The notes beneath the pieces were generated by a model, which saw nothing but the letters and a program-made list of their open reading frames with translations, ran no database searches and was not told the DNA's origin. From NCBI GenBank assembly GCA_944322145.1, contig CALUNW010000002.1, forward strand, positions 234,921 to 298,920: DNA of 64,000 nt, written 5' to 3'. Both the position numbers and the translations under genes were made by a program. Every line of letters starts with the position of its first letter. Within the stretch, counting starts at the first letter, position 1. Source of the stretch: an uncultured Atopobiaceae bacterium (GTDB lineage Bacteria > Actinomycetota > Coriobacteriia > Coriobacteriales > Atopobiaceae). Shown here one piece after another: positions 26,402 to 35,978 of the stretch.

Positions 26402-27706
26402 TTAGTCGTTAGAGGTGGTTCCAGCCTGGTCCTGCGAGCGGTACTCCGGGGTGACCTCGGAGACCTTCCAGCCGACGCCGTCGCGGCGCATCGTGAGAGT
26501 GTAGTCCATCTCCCCGCCCGCGGAGAGCGTGGCGGTGAGGTGCACGGTGGACTCGGTCATGGAGCGGTCGCAGCCGTTGACCTGGATGGTGGCGTCAGTG
26601 GGCAGGACGTCGAGCGTCTGCTCAATCACGTCCTCGGAGGTGCCCTCGACCATGTACTCGGCGATGTCGACGCCGTCTGCCTTGGCGTTGAAGAGGCGCT
26701 CGGCCACGGTCTCCTGGGTGGGCCAGCCGTAGCCGCGCACATAGGCGAAGACGCCGGCGCCGACCACGGCGAGCAGCAGCACGAGGATGACGATGAAGAC
26801 CTTGAGGCCGGTGTGGCGGTGCTTGCGGCGGACCTTGCGCTCCTTCTTGTCGGCCTCCATGAGGTCCTCCTCGTTCACCGAGAAGAAACCGGTGTCCTCG
26901 GGGGAAGGCATGAGCTCGCCCGACTCGCCCGTCGGGTCGAGGGGGTCGTAGGAGCCGTAGCCCGCGGCGGCGAGCAGGGCGTCGGTCTCGGAGGGACGGC
27001 GCTCGGCGAGGGCGGCCATGGCCTTGCGGGCGGCGTCGTAGGACGCCTGGGCCTCGGGAGAGAGCTGGTAGGTCCCGTCGGCGGTGGCATGCGCGAAGGC
27101 GTCGACGGCCTCCCCCATGCGGTTGGCCGCGACGTAGGCGAGGCCGAGGTCGCACCAAATCTTGTTCTGGCTCTCAAGCGGCGTGGTGAAGTCGAGCGCG
27201 GTGCGGTACGCCTCGACGGCGTCGACGGCGCGCCCAAGCCTCATGAAGCAGCTGCCGAGGTTGGAGAGGGCGACGGAGGGCGCCGTGTTGGCCTCGTCGA
27301 TGGCGGCGCTGCGGTAGGCCATGCCCGCCCTGCGGATGTCGCCGAGCTGCTCGTAGGCAGACCCGAGGGCCATGTAGGCCTTGTACGGGGTCGCGTACTT
27401 CTCGTCGGAGACGGCGTCGGTGAGGGCCTGGACGGCGTCCTGCGGGCGAGACGCGGCGAGCAGCGCGCGGCCGCGGTTGCACTGGAGCGCGCCGCGCTTG
27501 CCGTAGGAGGCGTCGGCGAGGGCGCTCTCGTAGGCGCGGGCAGCGGCGTCGTACTGGCCGAGCTTCATGTAGGCGTTGCCGAGCAGGTGGCTGACCTCGC
27601 CCGAGACCTCGCCCTGCCCGAGGGCGCCTGAGAGAAACGTCACCGCACCGACCCAGTCGGAGCTCTGATAGGCGTGCCTGCCCGCTTCGTATGCCTGCTG
27701 ATTCAC
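26402..27706 (-). CDS. TPR-repeat membrane protein
   Basis: 434 residues. About six tetratricopeptide repeats occupy residues ~5-225 (e.g. LLGNAYMKLGQYDAAARAYE; NLGSCFMRLGRAVDAVEAY). A basic stretch (KKERKVRRKHRHT) and one membrane helix (VFIVILVLLLAVVGAGVFAYV) near residues 300-322 follow, then a ~110-residue C-terminal domain, probably outside, of unknown fold. With the TPRs inside, it could scaffold elongasome or other proteins. GTG start at 27704-27706 is chosen because GGAGG lies 6 bases upstream. It precedes mreB by 8 bases. Confidence 0.85.
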   Translation of the reverse strand: MNQQAYEAGRHAYQSSDWVGAVTFLSGALGQGEVSGEVSHLLGNAYMKLGQYDAAARAYESALADASYGKRGALQCNRGRALLAASRPQDAVQALTDAVSDEKYATPYKAYMALGSAYEQLGDIRRAGMAYRSAAIDEANTAPSVALSNLGSCFMRLGRAVDAVEAYRTALDFTTPLESQNKIWCDLGLAYVAANRMGEAVDAFAHATADGTYQLSPEAQASYDAARKAMAALAERRPSETDALLAAAGYGSYDPLDPTGESGELMPSPEDTGFFSVNEEDLMEADKKERKVRRKHRHTGLKVFIVILVLLLAVVGAGVFAYVRGYGWPTQETVAERLFNAKADGVDIAEYMVEGTSEDVIEQTLDVLPTDATIQVNGCDRSMTESTVHLTATLSAGGEMDYTLTMRRDGVGWKVSEVTPEYRSQDQAGTTSND

Positions 27707-27737
27707 TGTGATCCTCCAAGCCTTGGCGGATGAGCGT

Positions 27738-28286
27738 CTAGTTGCCGGAGTGCTCAATCCTGATCGAGTTGATGGTGTCGCCCGCGCGCAGCGCCCCGAT
27801 GACGTCGCCGCCCTCGACGGTCTGGCCGAAGACGGTGTAGCCGGAGTCGAGCCCGTGCTGGGGACCCAGGCAGAAGTAGAACTGGGAGCCGGCGGAGTTG
27901 GGGTCCGCGGAGCGAGCCATCGCGAGTGCGCGGTCCTCGTGGGAGTTGTTGGGGTTCGTGGAGAACTCCTCGCGGATGCGATACCCCGGGCCGCCGGTGC
28001 CGGGGCGACCGGTGGGGCCGGGCTTGCCGGCGGCGACGTCCCCGGCGGACATGTCGCGCGTGTTGGGGCATCCGCCCTGGATCACGAAGCCGGGGACGTA
28101 GCGATGGAACTTGAGGCCATCGTAAAACCCGGAGGTGGCGAGCTCGCAGAAGTTGGCGACGTGCACGGGAGCCCCCGCGCCGTCGAGGCAGACCCGAATG
28201 ACGCCCTTCGTCGTGTCGAAGACGGCGACCTCGTCGCCGACGACCTGGTAGGCCGGCGCGTAGAGCGGGTCCTGGATGAAGCCCAT
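27738..28286 (-). CDS. Cyclophilin-type peptidyl-prolyl cis-trans isomerase
   Basis: 182 residues. Cyclophilin signatures: FHRYVPGFVIQGGCP (catalytic Arg and Gln), NSAGSQFYFCLG and GYTVFGQTVEGGDVI. It accelerates proline isomerisation during folding. No signal peptide, so it is probably cytoplasmic. ATG at 28284-28286 follows AGGAGGG with a 3-5-base gap; a longer open frame upstream is unlikely. It is the first gene of the run into the TPR protein and mre genes; a TAGAAT -10-like sequence lies ~55 bases upstream. Confidence 0.94.
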   Translation of the reverse strand: MGFIQDPLYAPAYQVVGDEVAVFDTTKGVIRVCLDGAGAPVHVANFCELATSGFYDGLKFHRYVPGFVIQGGCPNTRDMSAGDVAAGKPGPTGRPGTGGPGYRIREEFSTNPNNSHEDRALAMARSADPNSAGSQFYFCLGPQHGLDSGYTVFGQTVEGGDVIGALRAGDTINSIRIEHSGN

Positions 28287-28411
28287 ATGCCCTCCTGTCT
28301 CGAGCGCCACACAAAGGCGCACTCTTCCTACAACTAAATGATTCTAGCAGGAGGAGCGCTGTTTCACATATTCGGCAGAGAAGGGGCGCGGGTCTAATCC
28401 CGCGATTGCAC

Positions 28412-29371
28412 CTACTCCGCCTCCCACTGGTCGAAGGACTCGGTGAAGCGCCGGGCGTACGCGCGGGCCTCGTTCACCTCGGAGAGGATGTCGTCCGCCT
28501 CGTCGCTCGGGCTCTCCGCCGAGACGGAGCGCTCCCACGACGCGGTCAGGGCGTCGCAGCGGTTCCTCAGCCAGCTGGCGATCGTCACAAGCTCGGAGAC
28601 GGAGTCGGAGTTGGACCCGTCGTCAAGCTGCCGAATCTCGGAGATGACGTTGGAGACCTCGACGGAGATCTCCTGGGCCTCCCCGAGGGCCTCCTTGCGC
28701 TCGCTGAGTGGCGTGTCGTCGGAGACGCCGGCGGAGCGAAGGAGCTCCTCGCTCTTGTCGACACGATCGGAGAGGCTGCCGAGCTCGTCATGGCACTGCG
28801 CGAGCGCGTCCGCGGCGCTCAGGGGCTTCTCGCCCGAGCCCACCGACGTGTCCTGTCCGCTCAGCGAGTCCAGAAAGCCCGGGAAGCCCTGCATCGAGGT
28901 GTCGGCGGGCGTGGTCGCGGAGATGCGCGTCGCCTCCGGGTTCCAGGGGTGCGTGATGAGCAGGGCGGCGCCGCCCACGACGAGCACGGCGAGAAGGACC
29001 GCGAGCAGCACCGAGCGCTGGCGCGGCATGCGGTCGGCGCGCTGCCCGCCGAGCTCGACGCCGTCCTCGGGAGGGATGGCGCTCTCGACGCCGGCCATGA
29101 CGCCCGTCTCGCCGAGCGCGTCCATCATTCCGGTGTTGCCGATCTCCGGAAGGTCGATGTCGCGCTGGCGTCGCTCAGGGCCCTTCTCCTCGGCGAGCGG
29201 CGTTCCGCACTTGGGGCAGACCTCCGCGCCCGGGGCGGCGAGGGCGCCGCAGGCGGGGCACCACCTCGCGTCCGAGAGGGGGAGCTTCCTGGTCACGTCG
29301 AGCGGGGCATGGCACCCGGGGCACACCAGGGCGTCGTCGGGCACGTGCCTTCCGCAGGAGGGGCAGATCAT
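28412..29371 (-). CDS. Zinc-ribbon membrane protein of unknown function
   Basis: 319 residues. Two N-terminal zinc ribbons: CPSCGRHVPDDALVCPGC (residues 3-20) and CPACGALAAPGAEVCPKC (38-55). A membrane helix at ~120-142 (SVLLAVLLAVLVVGGAALLI) separates them from a ~180-residue extracytoplasmic, helical, Ser/Asp/Glu-rich region with heptad-like spacing. Similar zinc-ribbon/TM proteins are common in Coriobacteriia; no function is known to me. The ATG overlaps the aconitase stop (ATGA). Confidence 0.78.
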   Translation of the reverse strand: MICPSCGRHVPDDALVCPGCHAPLDVTRKLPLSDARWCPACGALAAPGAEVCPKCGTPLAEEKGPERRQRDIDLPEIGNTGMMDALGETGVMAGVESAIPPEDGVELGGQRADRMPRQRSVLLAVLLAVLVVGGAALLITHPWNPEATRISATTPADTSMQGFPGFLDSLSGQDTSVGSGEKPLSAADALAQCHDELGSLSDRVDKSEELLRSAGVSDDTPLSERKEALGEAQEISVEVSNVISEIRQLDDGSNSDSVSELVTIASWLRNRCDALTASWERSVSAESPSDEADDILSEVNEARAYARRFTESFDQWEAE

Positions 29372-32064
29372 GAGGCGGCAACCCCTCCCTCGCCGGCGAG
29401 GCTGTCGAGGACGTACGGGAGGATGCCGCCGCGGGCGAGGAAGGCGCCCTCCATCGGCGTGTCGACGCGGACGACGCACTCGAAGCTCACGGTCTTACCG
29501 TCGGGCCTCGTCGCGGTGACGCGGGCCGTGCGGCTCGCGGGAAGCCCCGCGGTGAGGTCGACGGGCTCGACGTCGAAGGTCTCGTCGCCGCGGATGCCGA
29601 GCGACGCGGCGCTCTCCCCCTCCGGGAGCTGCAGGGGCAGCACGCCCATCTGGACGAGGTTGGAGCGGTGGATGCGCTCGAAGCTCTCCGCGATGACGGC
29701 CCTCACGCCGAGCAGCAGCGGGCCCTTGCCCGCCCAGTCGCGGCTCGAGCCGGAGCCGTAGAGCTTGCCGGCGACGACGACGAGCGGGACGCCGGCAGCG
29801 CGATAGGCCTCGGCGGCGTCGAAGATGGGCTCGACGTCGCCGCTGAGCAGGTTCTTGGTCCAGCCGCCCACGCGCCCGTCGGCGAGGGCGTTCCTGAGCT
29901 TGACGTTGGCGAAGGTGCCGCGCGCCATGACCTCGTGGTTGCCGCGGCGGGCGCCGTAGGTGTTGAAGTCCTCGCGCGAGACGCCCCGCTCGGTCAGGTA
30001 GCGGGCCGCGGGCGAGTCGGGGGCGATCGAGCCCGCCGGGGAGATGTGGTCGGTCGTCACGAAGTCCCCGAGCAGCGCAAGCGCGCGGGCGCCGCGCACC
30101 TCGAAGCGGTCGCAGCTGCGGGCGATCTCGAAGTAGGGGGCGCGGCGCACGTAGGTGGAGTCCGGGTCCCAGGCAAAGGTGGCAGACTGGGAGGACTCGA
30201 TGGCGCGCCACGCAGGAGAGCCCTCGAGCAGCCCCTCCGAGCCCTGCGCGAAGAGGCTCTCGTCGAAGTGCTCGGCGAGAAGCGCCTCGACCTCGGCGTC
30301 ATCGGGCATGATGTCGGCGAGCATGACGGGCGTGCCGTCCGCGGACGTTCCGACCGGCTCGGACGTGAGGTCGACGTCCATGGTCCCGACGAGCGAGTAG
30401 GCGACGACGAGGGCGGGCTGGCAGAGATAGTTCTGGCTTACGTCGGGCGAGATGCGCCCCTCGAAGTTCCTGTTGCCCGAGAGGACGCTCGTGAGCTCCA
30501 TCTCGGAGGCGCGGGCCTTGAGGCAGGGCTTGATCTCGCCGGAGTTGCCGATGCAGCTCATGCAGCCGAAGCCGCACGTGTAGAACCCGAGCTGGCGGAG
30601 CGGCTCGCCGAGCCCGCAGCGCTCGAGCAGAAGCTGCGTCGCGTGGCTGCCGGGGGCGAGGACCTTCTTCACCCAGGGGCGGGGCGTGAGGCCGCGCTCG
30701 ACGGCGTGGCGCGCCACGAGCCCCGCGGCGACCATCATTGCCGGGTCGGTGGCGGTGGTGCAGCTCGTGATGGCGGCGATGGCGATGGCGCCGTGGCGCA
30801 GGGTGCCCGCGCCGTCCACCTCGAAGGTCTCGTCGAGGTCGCGGCCGCCCTCGCGGGCCGCGGACTCGAAGCGCTCCCGGAGCCCCGCGACGGGGACGCG
30901 GTCGTGCGGGCGCGAGGGGCCGGCGAGCGAGGGCTCGACGTCGGAGAGCTCGAGCGTAAGGGTCCGCGCGTAGGTGCGGCCCTCCCCCGCCCCGAGGACG
31001 CCCTGCGCCTCGAGATAGGCGCGCGCAAACGCGAGCTCGCCGGCGTCGCGACCTGCGAGCGCAAGATAGTCGAGCGTCGCGTCGTCCACGGGGAAGAGGG
31101 TGGCCGTGGCGCCGTACTCGGGCGTCATGTTGGCCACGCAGGCGCGCTGCGTCGCGCTGAGGCCGGCGACGCCCGGGCCCGTGACCTCGACGATGGTGCC
31201 CACGACGCCCTCGCCGCGCAGCAGCTGAGCGACCGTGAGCGCGAGGTCCATGCCCGAGACCCCCTTGCGGAGCGCGCCCGTGAGGCGCAGCTCGACGACG
31301 GGCGGGACGAGCATGGAGACGGGCTGTCCGAGCGCGGCGGCCTCGGCCTCGATGCCGCCCACGCCCCAGCCGAGCACGCCGACGCCGTTGGCGGTCGTGG
31401 TGTGGGAGTCGGTCCCCACGAGGGTGTCGAAGCACGCGTGGGGGGCGTCGTCGGCAAGCGCGTCTGTGGTCACGACGTCGCAGAACCGCTCGATGTTGAG
31501 CTGGTGGCAGATGCCGCCGCCGGGCGGGACGATCTCGACGTTTTGGAAGGAGCGGCTCGCCCACTTGAGGAAGGCGAAGCGCTCGCGGTTGCGCGCGGCC
31601 TCGACCTCCTGGTTCTTCTCGGCGGCGCAGGGCGTCTCCGCCTCGTCCGCGATCACGGAGTGGTCGACCACCAGGGTGCAGGGGATCTGCGGGTTGACCC
31701 GCATCGGGTCCCCTCCGCGCTCGAGCATGGCGTCGCGCATCGCGGCAAAGTCGACGAAGACCGGGACGCCGGTGAAGTCCTGGAACAGCACGCGGGCGGG
31801 CATGAACTCGATCTCGTCGCCCGCCTCGCCGGCGAGCCCGGCGCGGACGATGGTGTCGGCCATGCGAATCGCGTCGTCGTCGGTCGCGGCGCGGCGGACG
31901 ACGTTCTCGAGCAGCGTCACCAGGGCGCGCGGGAGCCGGCCTGCTCCGGGGATGTCGGAGACGACGGTCGCGCGGCGAGCGACGCCGGCGGCCTCGAGGG
32001 TGACGGGGCGGCGCGCGGCGAGGACGGCGTCGCGGAACTCATGGAACTCATCAGTCACGAGCAT
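29368..32064 (-). CDS. acnA: Aconitate hydratase A
   Basis: 898 residues, full-length AcnA/IRP type; it isomerises citrate and isocitrate. Fe-S ligands: Cys in AIAAITSCTTATDP and the pair in YTCGFGCMSCIGNSGEI. The swivel domain carries YGSGSSRDWAGKGPLLLGVRAVIAESFERIHRSNLVQMGVLPL-type sequence near the C-terminus. ATG at 32062-32064 follows GGAGGG; the start overlaps the end of the P-type ATPase by 14 bases. No other TCA gene is in the window, so its role (glutamate synthesis or iron sensing) cannot be settled. Confidence 0.95.
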   Translation of the reverse strand: MLVTDEFHEFRDAVLAARRPVTLEAAGVARRATVVSDIPGAGRLPRALVTLLENVVRRAATDDDAIRMADTIVRAGLAGEAGDEIEFMPARVLFQDFTGVPVFVDFAAMRDAMLERGGDPMRVNPQIPCTLVVDHSVIADEAETPCAAEKNQEVEAARNRERFAFLKWASRSFQNVEIVPPGGGICHQLNIERFCDVVTTDALADDAPHACFDTLVGTDSHTTTANGVGVLGWGVGGIEAEAAALGQPVSMLVPPVVELRLTGALRKGVSGMDLALTVAQLLRGEGVVGTIVEVTGPGVAGLSATQRACVANMTPEYGATATLFPVDDATLDYLALAGRDAGELAFARAYLEAQGVLGAGEGRTYARTLTLELSDVEPSLAGPSRPHDRVPVAGLRERFESAAREGGRDLDETFEVDGAGTLRHGAIAIAAITSCTTATDPAMMVAAGLVARHAVERGLTPRPWVKKVLAPGSHATQLLLERCGLGEPLRQLGFYTCGFGCMSCIGNSGEIKPCLKARASEMELTSVLSGNRNFEGRISPDVSQNYLCQPALVVAYSLVGTMDVDLTSEPVGTSADGTPVMLADIMPDDAEVEALLAEHFDESLFAQGSEGLLEGSPAWRAIESSQSATFAWDPDSTYVRRAPYFEIARSCDRFEVRGARALALLGDFVTTDHISPAGSIAPDSPAARYLTERGVSREDFNTYGARRGNHEVMARGTFANVKLRNALADGRVGGWTKNLLSGDVEPIFDAAEAYRAAGVPLVVVAGKLYGSGSSRDWAGKGPLLLGVRAVIAESFERIHRSNLVQMGVLPLQLPEGESAASLGIRGDETFDVEPVDLTAGLPASRTARVTATRPDGKTVSFECVVRVDTPMEGAFLARGGILPYVLDSLAGEGGVAAS

Positions 32065-34444
32065 GTTTTCCCTCCACAATTCTCACAATGCGGGAGAAGC
32101 GCTCGCTCTTCTCGTACGAGGCGAGCGCGTACCGGTACAGCAGGTTGAAGGCCGTCACGGCGACGAGGCCGGCCGCGACGATCACGACACCCATGCTAGC
32201 GTCAAAGGACACGATTTCGAAGAACGAACCAAAGACCGTACACCCAAGCGCAACAATGCCGATGACGACCACGAGCAGCGCGGCGCGCAGCGGCGTCAGG
32301 GGCTGCGAGATGCGCCAGATGAGCGCGATGCCCACGAAGGCCACGAGCGCGGTGCACACGGTGGAGATCTCGTCGAAGGAGTGGCCGAGCGCGCGTCCGA
32401 CGACGAGCTCGGCGAGAAGCGCGGCGACGATCGCGGCGGATGCGGGCAGCGAGCGGGCGAGCACGTTGGCGAGGAAGCTGCCGCGGACGAGCTCGTGGTT
32501 GGGCTCGAGCGCGAGGACGAACGACGGGATGCCGATGATCGCCGTGGAGAGCAGCGACATCTGAATCGGGATGAAGGGGTACGGCGGCATGACGATGCAC
32601 ACCAGCGCCAGGATCGCGGTGAAGACGGTCTTCACCAGGAAGAGCGACGCGGAGCGCTGGAGGTTGTTGATCGAGCGGCGCCCCTCCGCCACGACCTCGG
32701 GCATGTGGGAGAAGTCGTTGTCCGCCAGAACGATCTCGGAGACGTTGCGCGCGGCCGCCGAGCCGGAGGCCATGGCTACGGAGCAGTCGGCCTCGCGCAG
32801 CGCGAGCACGTCGTTGACACCGTCGCCGGTCATGGCCACGGTCCGGCCGCGGCGATGCAGGGCGCGCACGAGCTCGCGCTTCTGCTGGGGGGTGACGCGC
32901 CCGAAGACGCGGGCCTCGTCGACGGCGGCGTCGAGCTTCTCGGGCGTGTCGAGGGTGGCGGCGTCGACGTAGCGCTCCGCGAGCGGGACGCCGGCGCGGG
33001 CGGCGATGGCCGAGACGGTTCGCGGGTCGTCGCCGGAGATGACGCGCAGCTCGACGCCCTGCTCGAGGAAGAAGCGCATGGTGTCGGGCGCCGTGGCGCG
33101 GATCTCGTCGCGGATGGCCACGCAGCCGATCAGGCGAGCGTCACCGAGAAGGGCGTTCTTCTCGTCAAACCCGTCGACGCGGCAGACCACGAGCACGCGC
33201 TCCGTCGCGTCGAAGGCGCGGGCGACGGCGTCGGCTTCCCCCGCGCGGTCACGCCCGAGCACGAAGGCGGCGGCGCCCATGACGAGGGCCTCGCCGGACG
33301 CGGTGACGCAGCCGGAGTACTTGCGCGCGGAGTCGAAGGGGACGGCGCGGGCGGCGGGAGCGGGCGTCACGCCGGCCTCCTCGGCGTGACGGAGGAGCGC
33401 GAGCGCGGTATCGTTGGCGTCCTCGGCGTTGGCGCCCGCGACCGCGGCCATGGCCGCCTCGACGTCGTCGACGGAGGAGCCGTGCGCTGCGGCGACGGAG
33501 GCGACCTCCATCTCGCCGGAGGTGATCGTGCCGGTCTTGTCGAGGCACAGCGTGTCCACGCGCGCGAGCGTCTCGACGCAATAGGCCTGCTGCACGAGCA
33601 CCATGCGACGGCCCAGGCGGAAGGTCGCGATGGCGAGCACCGACGAGGTGAGCAGCACGAGGCCCTGCGGGATCATGCCGATGACGGCGGCGACCGAGGT
33701 GAGGATCGCGTCGTTGAGCGTGCCGCCGTCCATCAGGAGGCTTCGCAGGAACAGGCCCAGCCCCAGCGGGACGAGGATGACGGTCCCCAGCCGGATGATC
33801 GCCTTGAGCGTGGCCTGGATCTCGGAGTGGACGGCCTTGACGTACTTGGCCTCCGCGTTGATGCGTGCCGCGTAGCCCTCGGCGCCCACGCGCGTCACGC
33901 GAGCGACGAGGCTGCCCGCGTCGACGAAGCTTCCCGAGAGCAGCTCGTCGCCCGGACCCTTTGACACGGGCTTGGCCTCGCCGGTGAGCAGGCTCTCGTT
34001 CATCGACACGTTGCCGGAAACGATGACGCCGTCCGCGGGAACCTGGTCGCCGTGGGAAAGGCGCATGAGGTCGTCGGCCACGAGCGCCGAGGGGGGCAGC
34101 TGCCGCTCGCCGGAGGCGCGGATGACCGTGACCTCCTTCTGGGTGAGGATGGTGAGCTTGTCGACCATGCGCTTGGCGCGGATCTCCTGCGTGACGCCGA
34201 TCACCAGGTTGGCGCCCACCACGCACATGAAGAGCATGTTGCGGTACTGGCCCGTGAGCAGAACCAGGAGCGCGAGCGCGAGGTTCACCCCGTTGAAGAG
34301 CGTGAAGGCGTGCTCCGCCAGAATCTGGCCGACCGTCTTGGTCTTGACGTCGGTGTTGGCGTTGGTGCGGCCGTCGGCCACGCGCTCGGCGACCTCCTGA
34401 TCGGTGAGGCCGCGCAGGCTCGCGTCCTTCTCGTCTAGCGTCAT
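32051..34444 (-). CDS. P-type cation-transporting ATPase (CtpE-like)
   Basis: 797 residues. P-type ATPase motifs in order: TGEAKPV (actuator TGE, ~154-156), membrane signature IGMIPQGLVLLTS (~256-268, a PQGL in place of the PEGL of Ca/Mg pumps), phosphorylated Asp302 in DKTGTIT, and the hinge TGDGVNDVLALREADCSVAM. The PQGL type with this length resembles mycobacterial CtpE, reported as a calcium-uptake pump; the ion here is inferred, not shown. No N-terminal metal-binding domain is present. First gene of an overlapping three-gene unit with acnA and the zinc-ribbon protein. Confidence 0.87.
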   Translation of the reverse strand: MTLDEKDASLRGLTDQEVAERVADGRTNANTDVKTKTVGQILAEHAFTLFNGVNLALALLVLLTGQYRNMLFMCVVGANLVIGVTQEIRAKRMVDKLTILTQKEVTVIRASGERQLPPSALVADDLMRLSHGDQVPADGVIVSGNVSMNESLLTGEAKPVSKGPGDELLSGSFVDAGSLVARVTRVGAEGYAARINAEAKYVKAVHSEIQATLKAIIRLGTVILVPLGLGLFLRSLLMDGGTLNDAILTSVAAVIGMIPQGLVLLTSSVLAIATFRLGRRMVLVQQAYCVETLARVDTLCLDKTGTITSGEMEVASVAAAHGSSVDDVEAAMAAVAGANAEDANDTALALLRHAEEAGVTPAPAARAVPFDSARKYSGCVTASGEALVMGAAAFVLGRDRAGEADAVARAFDATERVLVVCRVDGFDEKNALLGDARLIGCVAIRDEIRATAPDTMRFFLEQGVELRVISGDDPRTVSAIAARAGVPLAERYVDAATLDTPEKLDAAVDEARVFGRVTPQQKRELVRALHRRGRTVAMTGDGVNDVLALREADCSVAMASGSAAARNVSEIVLADNDFSHMPEVVAEGRRSINNLQRSASLFLVKTVFTAILALVCIVMPPYPFIPIQMSLLSTAIIGIPSFVLALEPNHELVRGSFLANVLARSLPASAAIVAALLAELVVGRALGHSFDEISTVCTALVAFVGIALIWRISQPLTPLRAALLVVVIGIVALGCTVFGSFFEIVSFDASMGVVIVAAGLVAVTAFNLLYRYALASYEKSERFSRIVRIVEGKHARD

Positions 34445-34570
34445 CGCTCCCCTCTCGGCGCTGAGTCATACGTTGGTCATTGTGCCACGGGCGAGCGCGC
34501 CCTAAACAAACCTTACGAAAAAGAGAGAAGCCGCCCCGCGCCCGCTTCTGCCGCCGCGCCCGCGCCAGGG

Positions 34571-34592
34571 GACTTTTGTTCGAACAAAAGTC
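34571..34592. repeat. 22-bp perfect palindrome GACTTTTGTT/CGAACAAAAGTC
   Basis: A perfect 22-bp palindrome preceded by GGG and followed by ACGTCTCCC, in the 276-bp gap between the P-type ATPase and the tRNA gene. The rest of the gap contains no gene that I can support; the ATPase promoter should lie at its left end. Confidence 0.7.
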
Positions 34593-34720
34593 ACGTCTCC
34601 CAAAGACCTGTCACATTTTCCCAGCTAGATTGCCCGTCCCCTCACAAAACTTGGCATAAGGTCGTACAAAACTAGCCCGATGCGCCGCGAATCGGCGATT
34701 TGCTATACTGTCCACTGCGC

Positions 34721-34797
34721 GCGCCCATAGCTCAGTGGATTAGAGCGTCTGCCTCCGGAGCAGAAGGTCGTGGGTTCGAATCCCCCTGGGCGCACCA
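34721..34797 (+). tRNA. tRNA-Arg (anticodon CCG)
   Basis: 77 nt folds as a cloverleaf: acceptor GCGCCCA/TGGGCGC, D-arm GCTC/GAGC, anticodon stem TCTGC/GCAGA with loop CTCCGGA (anticodon CCG, reading CGG), variable AGGTC, T-arm with TTCGAAT, discriminator A and encoded CCA. One T-arm pair is non-canonical. A TATACT -10-like hexamer lies 12-17 bases upstream (34704-34709). Confidence 0.96.
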
Positions 34798-34806
34798 CGT
34801 CTGCCC

Positions 34807-34842
34807 GGCCCGGCACGCCACCTCGGCGCGCCGGGCCTTTTT
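34807..34842 (+). terminator. Terminator after tRNA-Arg
   Basis: GC-rich 13-bp stem with one mismatch (34807-34819 with 34825-34837) followed by five T residues, 10 bases after the tRNA CCA end. Confidence 0.85.
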
Positions 34843-34952
34843 CGTGAGCGCGCCGTGACCCCCGTCCCCGCCCAGCTGTAACCGCGCGGTCACAAGCGCC
34901 GTGGTATCATCGCGCGACATGATTTTCACTCAGACGCCTCACGGGGGACCGC

Positions 34953-35978
34953 ATGATAGCAGTAGTCAAGAGCACCGCCACGACCGAGCAGCTCGACCAC
35001 CTCGTCAAGTGGATCGAGGACCGCGGGTTCCGCACCAACGTGTCGCAGGGCGACAACGAGACGCTCGTCGGCATCATCGGCGACACGACGCAGATCGACC
35101 CGTTCATCCTCGAGAGCATGGACCTCGTCGAGCGGGTCCAGCGCGTCTCGGAGCCCTTCAAGCTCGCCAACCGCAAGTTCCACCCCGAGGACACGGTCGT
35201 CGACTGCGGTCACGGCGTGCTCGTTGGCGGCGGTCACTTCCAGGTCATCGCCGGCCCCTGCTCGGTGGAGGGCGACAACCTCATCCGGATCGCCCGCGCG
35301 GTCAAGGCCGCCGGCGCCACGATGCTGCGCGGCGGCGCGTTCAAGCCCCGCACCTCCCCCTACTCCTACCAGGGCATGGGCGAGAAGGGCCTCGACCTGC
35401 TGATGGAGGCCGGCGGCGAGCTCGACATGCCCGTCGTCACCGAGGTCATGGACCCGCGCGACGTCGAGCTCTTCGTGAGCCGCGGCGTCGACGTCATGCA
35501 GGTCGGCGCGAGAAACGCCCAGAACTTCCCGCTGCTGCGCGAGCTCGGCCGCACGAACACGCCCGTCCTGCTCAAGCGCGGCATGTCACAGACCATCGAC
35601 GAGCTGGTCATGAGCGCCGAGTACGTCATGAGCGAGGGCAACGCCAACGTCATGCTCTGCGAGCGCGGCATCCGCACCTTCGAGACCCGCACCCGCAACA
35701 CCTTCGACGTCAACGCGATCCCGGTCCTGCGCCACCTCACGCACCTGCCGGTCGTCGCCGACCCGAGCCACTCCACCGGCTACACGCGCTACGTGCGCTC
35801 GGCGGCCTACGCCGCCACCGCCGCGGGCGCGGACGCCCTCGAGATCGAGGTCCACGACTGTCCCTCCCAGGCCTGGTCGGACGGCGCCCAGGCCCTCACG
35901 CCGGAGCAGTTCGTCGACGCCATGCGCCGCATCTCCCTCATCCGCGACGCCGTCACGGCCCCGATCGAGGAGGCGTAG
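34953..35978 (+). CDS. aroF: 3-deoxy-7-phosphoheptulonate (DAHP) synthase, AroF type I-beta
   Basis: 341 residues. It condenses PEP and erythrose 4-phosphate, the first step of the shikimate pathway. Residues 1-68 are the ferredoxin-like (ACT-like) regulatory domain found in the Thermotoga-type enzyme (VVKSTATTEQLDHLVKWIED). The TIM-barrel core has VIAGPCSVEG, LRGGAFKPRTSPYSYQG and VVADPSHSTGY. No chorismate-mutase domain is attached. First gene of the aromatic operon; tyrA starts right after the stop codon. A TATCAT lies ~45 bases upstream but no clear -35. Confidence 0.96.
   Translation: MIAVVKSTATTEQLDHLVKWIEDRGFRTNVSQGDNETLVGIIGDTTQIDPFILESMDLVERVQRVSEPFKLANRKFHPEDTVVDCGHGVLVGGGHFQVIAGPCSVEGDNLIRIARAVKAAGATMLRGGAFKPRTSPYSYQGMGEKGLDLLMEAGGELDMPVVTEVMDPRDVELFVSRGVDVMQVGARNAQNFPLLRELGRTNTPVLLKRGMSQTIDELVMSAEYVMSEGNANVMLCERGIRTFETRTRNTFDVNAIPVLRHLTHLPVVADPSHSTGYTRYVRSAAYAATAAGADALEIEVHDCPSQAWSDGAQALTPEQFVDAMRRISLIRDAVTAPIEEA

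Noticed and set aside
34918..34960. Attenuator leader peptide before aroF
   Set aside because: The ATG at 34919 opens a frame without a run of aromatic codons or a quick stop, and no terminator/antiterminator pair is visible.
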